From Pseudophaeobacter arcticus DSM 23566 (lineage in GTDB: Bacteria > Pseudomonadota > Alphaproteobacteria > Rhodobacterales > Rhodobacteraceae), in NCBI RefSeq assembly GCF_000473205.1, contig NZ_KI421507.1, forward strand, positions 2,133,862 through 2,197,861: a stretch of DNA of 64,000 bases, in the 5' to 3' direction. Below the pieces are notes generated by a model. That model searched no databases, was not told the DNA's origin, and saw only the letters and a program-made list of their open reading frames with translations. The position numbers and the translations under genes are program-made. Below are positions 15,922 to 23,797 of the stretch, piece by piece (positions within the stretch are counted from its first letter, which is position 1; the number at the start of each line of letters is the position of its first letter).

Positions 15922-16707
15922 ATGTTTCCACTGCGTGACCACAACCCGTCAAACTGCACACCCTATGTGGTTTATGTCCTGATAGCCGCCAATGTTCTGG
16001 CTTATCTGCTCTACTCGGGCCTCAGCACCAATCCACAGGCCCTGATGCAATTCTATCAGGCCTATGCCATCATCCCCGCACAAATTGTTGGGGGTGAGAA
16101 CTCTTCCACCCTGCTCACATCGGTGTTCATCCATGGCGGCCTGATGCATCTGGGCGGCAATATGCTGTTTCTCTGGATCTTTGGCGACAATCTGGAAGAT
16201 GAGATGGGGCATTTGCCCTTTCTCGCCTTTTATCTTGCCTGTGGCGTGGGCGCAGGGCTGATCCATGTGCTGGCGGCCCCAACCTCGCAGGTGCCCACCA
16301 TCGGTGCCTCGGGCGCCATTGCAGGGGTCATGGGCGGCTATTTGCTGCTGTTTCCCAAGGCGCGCGTCGACATATTGCTGATCCTGATCATATTTTTCCG
16401 CGTTATCACCGTGCCCGCCGCGCTGATGCTGGGGCTTTGGCTGGCCTTGCAGATCTTTGGTGGCTTTGGCTCTGACCCGAATGAGGGCGGTGTCGCCTAT
16501 TGGGCCCATGCTGGTGGTTTTGCGGTTGGGCTGGTGCTCGCGCTGCCGCTTTGGCTGCGCCGGGGCGGACCAAGGTTTTGGCAGCAGACCGCCGGCACGC
16601 CACCAAACCCCAAAACCGAATATACCTATAGCGTCACCCGTGTCCCCCGCCTGCCACGCAAGAAAAAGAATCCAGGTCGCACAAAACCCGGCCCCTGGGG
16701 CAAGTGA
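15922..16707 (+). CDS. Rhomboid-family intramembrane serine protease
   Basis: 261 residues with six predicted membrane helices. The catalytic serine is Ser130 in TIGASGAIAGVMGGY and the catalytic histidine His196 in YWAHAGGFAVG. HGGLMHLGGNMLFLWIFGDNLED matches the rhomboid loop/helix 2 signature. The C terminus is a basic cytoplasmic tail (RKKKNPGRTK). Rhomboids cleave transmembrane segments; the substrate is unknown here. I chose MFPLRDHN rather than in-frame ATGs overlapping the end of putA because family members begin with this motif. It lies 58 bases after putA and 11 before the next gene. Confidence 0.93.
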   Translation: MFPLRDHNPSNCTPYVVYVLIAANVLAYLLYSGLSTNPQALMQFYQAYAIIPAQIVGGENSSTLLTSVFIHGGLMHLGGNMLFLWIFGDNLEDEMGHLPFLAFYLACGVGAGLIHVLAAPTSQVPTIGASGAIAGVMGGYLLLFPKARVDILLILIIFFRVITVPAALMLGLWLALQIFGGFGSDPNEGGVAYWAHAGGFAVGLVLALPLWLRRGGPRFWQQTAGTPPNPKTEYTYSVTRVPRLPRKKKNPGRTKPGPWGK

Positions 16708-16718
16708 AGGAGAGCCAA

Positions 16719-17096
16719 ATGGTCACTCTCACCGCAAGCTGCCATTGTGGCGCAGTCGCGTTGACCGCAGATTTTCCGCAGGGGCTGGCCTCGGCGGCCC
16801 GCTGTGACTGTTCCTTTTGTCGCCGCCGAGGCGCTGCGGCGGTAACGGCGCTCAGCAGTTCCCTAAAGATACAAAAGGGCGCCGAGAACCTGAGTCTCTA
16901 CACCTGGGGCACCGGCACGGCCAAGCACTACTTTTGCAAGACCTGCGGCATCTATACCCATCATCAGCGCCGCTCTGACCCGAATGAATGCGGGGTAAAC
17001 CTGGGTTGCATCGACGGGGGCAATCCCAGAATCCATGCGCAAATCTATGGTGAAATTCCCTGGCATGACGGGGTAAACCACCCTTCGGATCAGTAG
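16719..17096 (+). CDS. GFA-domain (glutathione-dependent formaldehyde-activating-like) zinc protein
   Basis: 125 residues with the CENP-V/GFA fold signature: SCHCGAVAL, then CDCSFCRRRGA, then FCKTCGIYTHH, which together provide the cysteines for two zinc sites. Members are mostly uncharacterised despite the formaldehyde-activating name. The start at 16719 has AAGGAG seven bases upstream; a start at 16704 would overlap the rhomboid gene by four bases and is possible. It is probably cotranscribed with the rhomboid gene. A second, distant relative is at 49246. Confidence 0.85.
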   Translation: MVTLTASCHCGAVALTADFPQGLASAARCDCSFCRRRGAAAVTALSSSLKIQKGAENLSLYTWGTGTAKHYFCKTCGIYTHHQRRSDPNECGVNLGCIDGGNPRIHAQIYGEIPWHDGVNHPSDQ

Positions 17097-17187
17097 GCCT
17101 GGGCACCAAAGGCCGTAGCTGTGCCAGGGAGTGGGTATGGCGCGGGTATGGGGCGATGAATAGGCTGCCCCAACAGCCAAACCCAAC

Positions 17188-17213
17188 AAAAAACGCGACC
17201 AAAGGGCCGCGTT
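17188..17213 (-). terminator. Rho-independent terminator of suhB
   Basis: On the minus strand AACGCGGCC and GGTCGCGTT pair (one G-U) around a CTTT loop, followed by TTTT. It lies 31 bases after the suhB stop. Confidence 0.8.
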
Positions 17214-17243
17214 CTCATTGTTCTCGCTTGATCTAGAGCTGCT

Positions 17244-18029
17244 TCAGTTCCGGATCACCTTGGCAAAGCTTTCAAAGATCGGCTCGTTGGCGCAGATCAC
17301 TTCGCCGCTTTCGACGATGCTATTTTCCGGATCCAACGCCTCTGCCAGACCGCCGGCCTCTTTTACGATAATGATGCCCGCTGCCAGATCCCAAGAATGC
17401 AGCCGGCGCTCCCAAAAGCCCTCGTAGCGGCCAGCGGCCACATAGGCCATGTCCAGCGCAGCCGAACCAAAGCGGCGCACACCAGCGGTCGCAGGCAAGA
17501 GGCGCGCCAGATCCTTCAGGGTTTCTGGCAGATCGGCGCGGCCCGCAAAAGGCAGGCCTGTGGCAAAAATGGATTCAATCATACGGTGACGGGCAGAAAC
17601 CCGAATGCGGGTCTCGTTCATCCAGGCGCCAGTGCCTTTTTCGGCAAAGAACATCTCATCCTTGGCGGGGTCATAGATCACCCCGGAAACGATGTTGCCC
17701 TTGTGCTCCAGCGCGATGGAGATCGCCCAGTGCGGCAGACCATGCAGAAAGTTGGTGGTGCCATCCAGCGGGTCGACAATCCAGCGGCGGGTTGGATCCT
17801 CGCCGGGGGTTTCGCCACCTTCTTCGGCCAGCCAGCCATAGGTTGGCCGTGCGCCCATCAGCTCATCCTTCAGGATCTTCTCGGCGGCAATATCGGCCTT
17901 GGAGACAAAGTCGCCAGCGCCCTTGCGCGAGACCTGCAGGTTTTCCACTTCCTGGAAATCCTTCACCAGGGAACGGCCAGCCTTGCGGGCGGCTTTGATC
18001 ATCACATTAAGGTTTGCGCTGCCAATCAT
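17244..18029 (-). CDS. suhB: Inositol monophosphatase family protein (SuhB-like)
   Basis: 261 residues, the family's usual length. The metal- and phosphate-binding motifs are intact: EE at 69-70, DPLDGTT at 86-92 and WDLAAGIIIVKEAGG near the C terminus. These enzymes hydrolyse myo-inositol-1-phosphate or related sugar phosphates with Mg2+; in E. coli SuhB also takes part in rRNA transcription antitermination. Which role applies here cannot be read from sequence. The gene stands alone, with its own terminator. Confidence 0.93.
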   Translation of the reverse strand: MIGSANLNVMIKAARKAGRSLVKDFQEVENLQVSRKGAGDFVSKADIAAEKILKDELMGARPTYGWLAEEGGETPGEDPTRRWIVDPLDGTTNFLHGLPHWAISIALEHKGNIVSGVIYDPAKDEMFFAEKGTGAWMNETRIRVSARHRMIESIFATGLPFAGRADLPETLKDLARLLPATAGVRRFGSAALDMAYVAAGRYEGFWERRLHSWDLAAGIIIVKEAGGLAEALDPENSIVESGEVICANEPIFESFAKVIRN

Positions 18030-18207
18030 GTTTGCTGGATCCTGTTGAATGCGGGGAGATGTCGGTCAATGGGTGCCTATACGCCGCAGTGTCGCATTTG
18101 CCAAGGGTGAATGCAGCACCATGTGAGTGCACATGGTCACTGCGGGCCGCTGCGGGTCGTTGGGTTTTCCGCAGGGTCATATCTGTGCGATGGTTGTCAA
18201 AGGTCGA

Positions 18208-18227
18208 ACTGAACGACAGAGTTCAGT
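18208..18227. promoter_or_regulatory. Perfect 7-base-arm palindrome, probable operator
   Basis: Arms ACTGAAC and GTTCAGT are exact inverse complements separated by six bases. The 20-base size and AC..GT form are typical of TetR-family operators. It lies 51 bases upstream of the oxidoreductase start at 18279, where a repressor would overlap the promoter. No TetR gene lies nearby in this window. Confidence 0.55.
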
Positions 18228-18278
18228 AAAACCCACCGCAAACCACGATGAGCGATGGGCCACAACAGGGAGAGAGAC

Positions 18279-19319
18279 ATGAGCACAGAAATGCAAGAAA
18301 TCGTTTTGGCAAGCCGCCCAGAAGCGGAACCCAAGCCTGAAAATTTTCGATTGGAAACCCATCCGCTGCCCAATCCGGGTGAAGGGGAAGTTCTTGTAAA
18401 AGTTCACTATATGTCGCTGGACCCCTATATGCGTGGCCGTATGGACGACGCCAAATCCTACGCCGCTCCGGTGCCGATCGGAGGTCGCATGGAAGCCGGC
18501 GGCGTTGGTGAGGTCATCGCGTCAAACAGCCCCCATTTTGAGGTCGGCGATTTTGCCTTTGGCATGTTTGGCTGGGCCAGCCATGGTTGCCTGCCCGCGC
18601 GTGAGCTGCGCAAGCTGGACCCAAAACAGGGGCCAATCACTGCAGCGCTTGGCGTGTTGGGCATGCCCGGGTTTACCGGATGGCATGGCTTATCCGCTTA
18701 CGGCCGCCCCCAGGCGGGGGAAACTCTTGTTGTGGCGGCGGCGACCGGCCCGGTTGGATCCATGGTTGGTCAACTGGCCAAAAAGGCAGGGCTGCGGGTT
18801 GTTGGCATCGCCGGTGGCGCGGAAAAGTGCAAAATGGCGGTCGAGACCTTTGGCTTTGACGCCTGCCTGGATCACCGCGCCTACGCGGATGCCCGTGCCC
18901 TGCGCCAGGATCTGAAAGAGGCCTGCCCCAAAGGTATCGACATCTATTTTGAAAACGTCGGCGGCAAGGTGCTGGAGGCGGTGCTGCCGATGATGAACCC
19001 CAATGGGCGCATCCCGATCTGCGGCATGATCGCCTGGTATAACGCCGGTGGCCTGGGCGAAGGTGCCAGCGACGCAGCCCTCACCGGCCCCAATATCTGG
19101 CGCAATGTGCTGGTGAAGTTCCTCTCGGTAAACGGCTTTATCATCTCCAACCATTTTGACCGCTATCCTGAGTTCCTGAAGGAAGTTGGCCCAATGGTGG
19201 CCAAAGGCGAGCTCCGTTTTGTCGAAGACATCGCCGAAGGTCTGGAAAACGCCCCAACCGCCTTTATGGCAATGCTGAACGGCGGCAATACCGGCAAGCA
19301 GATCGTCAAACTGGTTTAA
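18279..19319 (+). CDS. NADP-dependent MDR oxidoreductase (CurA / leukotriene B4 dehydrogenase-like)
   Basis: 346 residues. The N-terminal GroES-like domain contains VKVHYMSLDPYMRGRM, a signature of zinc-free medium-chain reductases that reduce alpha,beta-unsaturated carbonyls. The Rossmann domain follows, with VVAAATGPVGSMVGQLAKKAG (here AATGPVGS replaces the commoner AAAGAVGS). The C-terminal part has YFENVGG and NPNGRIPICGMI. Zinc ligands are absent, as expected for this subgroup. The start has GGGAGAGAG ribosome bases; an in-frame ATG at 18255 is less likely. A TetR-like operator sits upstream. Confidence 0.9.
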   Translation: MSTEMQEIVLASRPEAEPKPENFRLETHPLPNPGEGEVLVKVHYMSLDPYMRGRMDDAKSYAAPVPIGGRMEAGGVGEVIASNSPHFEVGDFAFGMFGWASHGCLPARELRKLDPKQGPITAALGVLGMPGFTGWHGLSAYGRPQAGETLVVAAATGPVGSMVGQLAKKAGLRVVGIAGGAEKCKMAVETFGFDACLDHRAYADARALRQDLKEACPKGIDIYFENVGGKVLEAVLPMMNPNGRIPICGMIAWYNAGGLGEGASDAALTGPNIWRNVLVKFLSVNGFIISNHFDRYPEFLKEVGPMVAKGELRFVEDIAEGLENAPTAFMAMLNGGNTGKQIVKLV

Positions 19320-19323
19320 GGAC

Positions 19324-19357
19324 AATCCCTCTGGCTATTCTCTAGCCAGAGGGATTT
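19324..19357. terminator. Bidirectional terminator with 14-base perfect stem
   Basis: AATCCCTCTGGCTA (19324-19337) pairs perfectly with 19343-19356 around a TTCTC loop, followed by T on the plus strand and preceded by few A. It separates the convergent oxidoreductase and RNA-methylase genes. Confidence 0.75.
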
Positions 19358-19374
19358 GACATCTTTGCGCGCGC

Positions 19375-20031
19375 CTATGCCTCTGCCTCGCGTGGCATAA
19401 CTGTCGGCAGAGGCTTGTTACGCTTTCGTTTTTTACCGCTGCGTTTATACTTACTCTGGTACTCTCTGCGCTGCTTCGTCACCTCATACAAAGTAATGCC
19501 AGAACTGGTGCCCAAATTCAGGCTTTCGATCATTCCAAACATCGGAATTGCGACGCAGGTTTCGCAATTCTCCACAGCAAGCTTACTGATCCCGCGCTTT
19601 TCATTCCCAAACCAAACCGCAAGTTTAGCGTGCTGAGTATAATCACCTTCATGCAGGTAGACATTGGTCTTCCCCTTCACATGGGGTGAAGTGACAACGG
19701 AAGTAAATCCACGCTTTTTAAGGTGGTCGATACAGTCTTGGGTGCTGTCGAACCGCTTTACAAAGGTCCACTTAACTGCAGAGACTGATGTCTTCATAAG
19801 CGATTTTCGCTCACGTATGTCCTGCCAATCTTCTGGCAAAGCTTTTCGCGGATCGACCACATAGACGCTTTCAACACCAAGCGCGTTTACATTGCGGATA
19901 ACGGTTCCAATGTTCTTGATATCCTCTGGGTTTTCAATCACCGCAATCAGGTTCTTACAGCGAAACTTCTTAATCTCATCCGCCCGCTTTCGAACTGAAG
20001 GCTTTGATCTTTTCTTTTCCTCGGGCTCCAT
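19375..20031 (-). CDS. SpoU/TrmH-family RNA 2'-O-methyltransferase, foreign-looking
   Basis: 218 residues. The three SPOUT motifs are present: IENPEDIKNIGTVIRNVNALG (motif 1), VWFGNEKRGIS (motif 2) and IPMFGMIESLNLGTSSGI (motif 3, with the conserved SLN). These form the trefoil knot for SAM. The N and C termini are strongly basic (KKRSKPSVRKR and KRSGKKRKRNK), suited to rRNA or tRNA. Base composition is clearly more AT-rich than all neighbours, with frequent AAA, TTT and AGT-type codons, and the upstream 130 bases are AT-rich too, suggesting acquisition by transfer. The exact RNA target is unknown. Confidence 0.85.
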   Translation of the reverse strand: MEPEEKKRSKPSVRKRADEIKKFRCKNLIAVIENPEDIKNIGTVIRNVNALGVESVYVVDPRKALPEDWQDIRERKSLMKTSVSAVKWTFVKRFDSTQDCIDHLKKRGFTSVVTSPHVKGKTNVYLHEGDYTQHAKLAVWFGNEKRGISKLAVENCETCVAIPMFGMIESLNLGTSSGITLYEVTKQRREYQSKYKRSGKKRKRNKPLPTVMPREAEA

Positions 20032-20162
20032 AAGTCCCCACCTCTCAAAATTTCATCGAACAGCTTTTACGTAAAAGGTTCAATATTCTTAGTGGGTTAC
20101 CACCCTCAAATCAACCAACTGAAAATAGGACATATAGATCCGTAGCATAGCGCCAGAAGCGG

Positions 20163-21068
20163 CTACTGCTGTTGCAGTTTGCGCGCCTCGACTTTGGCCA
20201 GGCGGATCAGCTCCTGCATGTAGGGCTTTTCCCGGTCGTCACTGCGGATCGCCGCATAGAGACGGCGGGTGATGCCGGATTTGGTCAGTGGTCGCGTGAC
20301 ATAATCCGAGGAATATTTCACCTCGCGCACCACCCAGTCCGGCAGTACCGAGACGCCCCGGTTCGAGGCCACCAACAGCAAGATGACTGCCGTCAGCTCC
20401 ACCTGACGAATGCTTTCCGGTTCGACCCGCGCCGGGATCAGCAGTTGGCTGAACACATCCAGCCGCGACTTCTCGACAGGATAGGTGATCAGCGTCTGGC
20501 CGATAAAATCCTCTGCCTCGACATAGGTTTTCTGGGCCAGCGGGTGATGCGAGGAGGCGACAAAAACCGCCTTGTAGTCAAAAAGTTCGATAAAATCGAC
20601 GCCGGGAATTTCCTCGGGATCCGACGAGACCACCAGATCCACCTCCTCCTTTTGCAGGGCGGGCAGAGCGTCAAAGGCGAGGCCCGGACGAATGTCCACA
20701 TCCACATCGGACCAGCTTTTGCGAAACGCCTCAAGCACCGGGAACAGCCACTCAAAACAGGCGTGACATTCAATGGCGATATGCATCCGCCCGGCATGGC
20801 CATCGCGCAGCGAGGAAAACTCGGCCTGCGTCGCTTCGACCTGAGGCAACACCTGTTCCGCCAAGCGCAGCAACCGCAGCCCGGCTGCCGACAGTTTCAT
20901 CGGCTTGGACCGCCGCAGAAACAACTCCACCCCGGCTTGATCCTCCAAACCCTTGATTTGATGGCTCAATGCGCTCTGGGTAATGTTGAGTTGGTCAGCA
21001 GCCCGCGCCAGACCTCCGGCCTCGTGAATAGCCTTGATGGTGCGCAGGTGGCGAAACTCGATATGCAT
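20163..21068 (-). CDS. metR: LysR-type methionine regulator MetR
   Basis: 301 residues. The N-terminal winged HTH (LARAADQLNITQSALSHQIKGLEDQAG) is typical of LysR proteins. The effector domain starts near residue 90 (GRMHIAIECHACFEWLFPVLEAFRK), where IECHACFEWL is the homocysteine-sensing MetR signature. It is divergent from metF, with 96 bases between the starts, which is the usual arrangement for activation of metF/metE by MetR plus homocysteine. Length and motif agree with MetR. Confidence 0.9.
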   Translation of the reverse strand: MHIEFRHLRTIKAIHEAGGLARAADQLNITQSALSHQIKGLEDQAGVELFLRRSKPMKLSAAGLRLLRLAEQVLPQVEATQAEFSSLRDGHAGRMHIAIECHACFEWLFPVLEAFRKSWSDVDVDIRPGLAFDALPALQKEEVDLVVSSDPEEIPGVDFIELFDYKAVFVASSHHPLAQKTYVEAEDFIGQTLITYPVEKSRLDVFSQLLIPARVEPESIRQVELTAVILLLVASNRGVSVLPDWVVREVKYSSDYVTRPLTKSGITRRLYAAIRSDDREKPYMQELIRLAKVEARKLQQQ

Positions 21069-21094
21069 AACTATAGCTCAGCTCATGTTGTTCT

Positions 21095-21116
21095 TGAGAA
21101 TTATGAAATTGTCTCA
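21095..21116. promoter_or_regulatory. Candidate MetR site between metR and metF
   Basis: TGAGA at 21095-21099 and TCTCA at 21112-21116 form a hyphenated dyad with TGAAA between. It is centred about 60 bases upstream of metF, a suitable spot for a LysR activator. It does not match the classical enterobacterial TGAA-N5-TTCA exactly. Confidence 0.4.
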
Positions 21117-21164
21117 CAATGCTGCACATGCAACAAGAGCTGAATTCACATGGAGAACAAAGTC

Positions 21165-22034
21165 ATGACCAGCCCTGAGATTTCATTTGAGTTTTTCCCG
21201 CCGCAGTCGCTGGAGGCCTCATTCCGTCTCTGGGACACGGTGCAGACCCTTGCACCGCTTGATCCCCGCTTTGTGTCGGTCACCTATGGCGCCGGAGGCA
21301 CCACACGGGATTTGACGCGCGATGCAGTAAAAACCCTGCATGGCAGCTCTGGGCTCAACGTCGCCGCACATCTGACCTGCGTGGATGCCAGCCGGTCTGA
21401 AACACTGGAAATTGCTGAAAACTTTGCCGCCGTGGGCGTCACCGAGATCGTCGCCCTGCGGGGGGATCCTCCCAAAGGCGCCGGTCAATTTACGCCGCAT
21501 CCGGATGGGTTTGCCAATTCTGTTGAACTGATCGAAGCCCTGGCTGCAACCGGCAAGTTCATCCTGCGTGTTGGCGCCTACCCCGATCCGCACCCCGAGG
21601 CCGCAAACGCCCAGGCCGATGTGGAGTGGCTCAAGCGCAAGCTGGACGCCGGCGCCGATGAGGCCCTCACCCAGTTCTTCTTTGAGGCCGAGACCTTCCT
21701 GCGCTTCCGCGATGCCTGCGCCAAGGCGGGCATAGACGGTGACAAGCTGGTTCCCGGCATTCTGCCGATTGAAAACTGGAAAGGTGCACGCAACTTTGCC
21801 AAGCGCTGCGGTACCGTGATCCCCGCCTGGGTGGATGACGCCTTTGAAAAGGCCACGCGCGACAACCGCGAAGACCTGCTGGCCACGGCCATTTGCAGCG
21901 AGCTTTGCTCTGACTTGCTGGACGAAGGGGTGAAGAAACTGCATTTCTACACGCTCAACCGTCCCGAACTGACCCGCGATGTCTGCTTTGCGCTTGGCCT
22001 CACGCCGAACATCTCTTTGGAGAACGTAGCGTAA
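21165..22034 (+). CDS. metF: 5,10-methylenetetrahydrofolate reductase
   Basis: 289 residues. It opens with ISFEFFPPQS, the hallmark of MetF, followed by VSVTYGAGG, AHLTCV, NIVALRGDPP-like IVALRGDPPKGAGQF and the TIM-barrel residues DAGADEALTQFFFE that contact FAD and folate. It reduces methylene-THF to methyl-THF for methionine synthesis. The start at 21165 follows GGAGA by eight bases; an ATG at 21150 is also in frame. It is divergent from metR. Confidence 0.96.
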   Translation: MTSPEISFEFFPPQSLEASFRLWDTVQTLAPLDPRFVSVTYGAGGTTRDLTRDAVKTLHGSSGLNVAAHLTCVDASRSETLEIAENFAAVGVTEIVALRGDPPKGAGQFTPHPDGFANSVELIEALAATGKFILRVGAYPDPHPEAANAQADVEWLKRKLDAGADEALTQFFFEAETFLRFRDACAKAGIDGDKLVPGILPIENWKGARNFAKRCGTVIPAWVDDAFEKATRDNREDLLATAICSELCSDLLDEGVKKLHFYTLNRPELTRDVCFALGLTPNISLENVA

Positions 22035-22132
22035 AGCTTGTTGCGGCTGCGGCTCTTGAGGTAATTCCAAAAAGGAACGCACTAGGGAGACCCCTGGTGC
22101 GTCTTTGGAACAGGCACAAAAAGGGCCCCGAT

Positions 22133-22624
22133 ATGGCAATTGCAAAATCCCCAGCCGATCTGTTGCCGATGGATCAGGTTGTTCAGTTTTCCGGGCTTGA
22201 GTTCATGCAGGGCGTTCTGGAAGGGCGCTTGCCCGGCCCCCCGATCGGGGCGCAACTGGGCTATACCCTGCACGAAGTCTCGGAGGGGCGCGCGGTGTTT
22301 CGCGGCACCCCGCAATTTGAAGTCACCAATCCCATGGGCACTGTGCATGGCGGCTGGTACGGCACTCTGCTCGACAGTGCCATGGCCTGCGCTGTGATGA
22401 CAGCCGTCCCCAAAGGATCCGCCTATACAACCTTGGAATATAAGGTCAATATTCTGAAATCCATTCCGCTGGGAACAACAGTGGACTGCGTCGGTGTGAT
22501 TGATCATGTTGGTCGCTCCACCGGGGTGGCCCATGGCGAGATCCGCGGCGTCGAGGATGGCAAGCTTTATGCGACGGGTTCAACCACCTGTATTGTGATG
22601 AATATCTTCGGCACCAAAGCCTGA
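22133..22624 (+). CDS. PaaI/YigI-type hotdog thioesterase
   Basis: 163 residues from MAIAKSPADLLPM. The hotdog signature is NPMGTVHGGWYGTLLDSAMACAV, in which HGG and the downstream Asp form the active site of PaaI-like acyl-CoA thioesterases. The C-terminal strand region (YTTLEYKVNILKSIPLGTT) is standard. A GTG twelve codons upstream is possible, but its leader is unlike the family. The substrate is not predictable. It stands alone after metF. Confidence 0.85.
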   Translation: MAIAKSPADLLPMDQVVQFSGLEFMQGVLEGRLPGPPIGAQLGYTLHEVSEGRAVFRGTPQFEVTNPMGTVHGGWYGTLLDSAMACAVMTAVPKGSAYTTLEYKVNILKSIPLGTTVDCVGVIDHVGRSTGVAHGEIRGVEDGKLYATGSTTCIVMNIFGTKA

Positions 22625-22717
22625 GCTCTCAGGCCTGTTGAGGCGCGTAACGCACACAGCAACCAGGGACCTTGGCTAGGTTGCTGGGGATTGGGCTGCG
22701 GAGCTGTTGGGGCGGGG

Positions 22718-23797
22718 TTAAGGCGCATGTCCTCTCAGCCCGGCAAACCAGCCTGCTGATTTCTTCTGCAGCACCGCCGCTTGAACGCTGCTGTGCAGCC
22801 GCTCGCTGGGGTCCAGTCCCACCTGCCGTTTGCTGCGCAATAAGAAGATCTTGCCCCAGCCCTGCCAGGTGCCAACCGAGGGCGCCTTGGGATCAACAGG
22901 AAAGCGCATGCGCCAGTCTTGCGGCAGGGGCAAACCACAGTCTTCGGCCTTTTCCAGCATCCAGACCAGCGGCAGGTTCGACAGCGGTCGTGCCTCCTCG
23001 TGGCCCGCAAGCTGGCCGCCAATATCGCCATGCGCCCCGTGAAACCAGACCTGCTCGATGCGCCCATTCCACCCCTCGGGGCAGGTCCAAAGCACCGGCT
23101 TGAACACATCGCGGGTCTCGTCCAGCGCCAGGGCATGGTAGCCGTGCTTCACATGTGAGCCGAGTTCATGGTTATGAAAGGCATGACGGCTCTCGGCCCA
23201 GCGCCACATCAGGGGCAGCCGCAGCCCCAGGGCCTTGACCGTATCCCAGACGCCGATCATCTCGATTTTGGTCTCGGCGTGGCAATGCGTCCTGCGAAAG
23301 GCCTGCGCCACCTCTGGCGATCCGGCCCGCTGGTAATGACGGTAGGCCGTGCGAATATTGCGCACGGTGGCATGTTCCGCCTTCAAGAGGCCAACCTCTC
23401 CAATCACCCCCGCCAGCGAGCGTACCGCATAGGCGCCACGCGAATAGCCCAACAGGTAAATGCGATCACCCGGGTGGTAGCGCGAGGCCAGATAACCATA
23501 GGCGCGGCGGATCTGCCGGTTGATGCCGCGCCCCATCATCACATCCGGCGCGCTGGTCCAGCCGGTCCATTGCACCCCGGCTTCATAAAAGACAGAGACC
23601 TCAGCCCCCATTTCACGGCACATCTGATACAGCTTGCCGGCATGCGTCTCATGCCCCGGCTCCAGCGTCGACATGGTACCATCCAGAATGATCACATGGG
23701 CCTGCGGCCCCCGCAGCTTGGCCTCACCGGAATGCTCCGAGCGCAACGGCCGCCCGAGCCATTCAAGTAAGCGATTACTAAGCTGCTTTAGTCCCAT
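22718..23797 (-). CDS. DUF2235 alpha/beta hydrolase
   Basis: 359 residues. HVIILDGTMST supplies the first strand/oxyanion region, and LLGYSRGAYAVRS holds the nucleophile elbow (Ser119 in GYSRG). WFHGAHGDIGGQ carries the histidine region of the DUF2235/T6SS phospholipase-like family. Some relatives are type VI lipase effectors (Tle1); this one lacks a fused MIX or PAAR domain and has no VgrG nearby, so a housekeeping or unknown hydrolase is more likely. Its start overlaps the end of the upstream molybdoenzyme gene by 20 bases, which implies coupled translation with a seemingly unrelated enzyme. Confidence 0.85.
   Translation of the reverse strand: MGLKQLSNRLLEWLGRPLRSEHSGEAKLRGPQAHVIILDGTMSTLEPGHETHAGKLYQMCREMGAEVSVFYEAGVQWTGWTSAPDVMMGRGINRQIRRAYGYLASRYHPGDRIYLLGYSRGAYAVRSLAGVIGEVGLLKAEHATVRNIRTAYRHYQRAGSPEVAQAFRRTHCHAETKIEMIGVWDTVKALGLRLPLMWRWAESRHAFHNHELGSHVKHGYHALALDETRDVFKPVLWTCPEGWNGRIEQVWFHGAHGDIGGQLAGHEEARPLSNLPLVWMLEKAEDCGLPLPQDWRMRFPVDPKAPSVGTWQGWGKIFLLRSKRQVGLDPSERLHSSVQAAVLQKKSAGWFAGLRGHAP

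Noticed and set aside
22718..23797. Type VI secretion lipase effector
   Set aside because: The DUF2235 domain occurs in Tle1 effectors, but there is no VgrG, PAAR, adaptor or immunity gene nearby.
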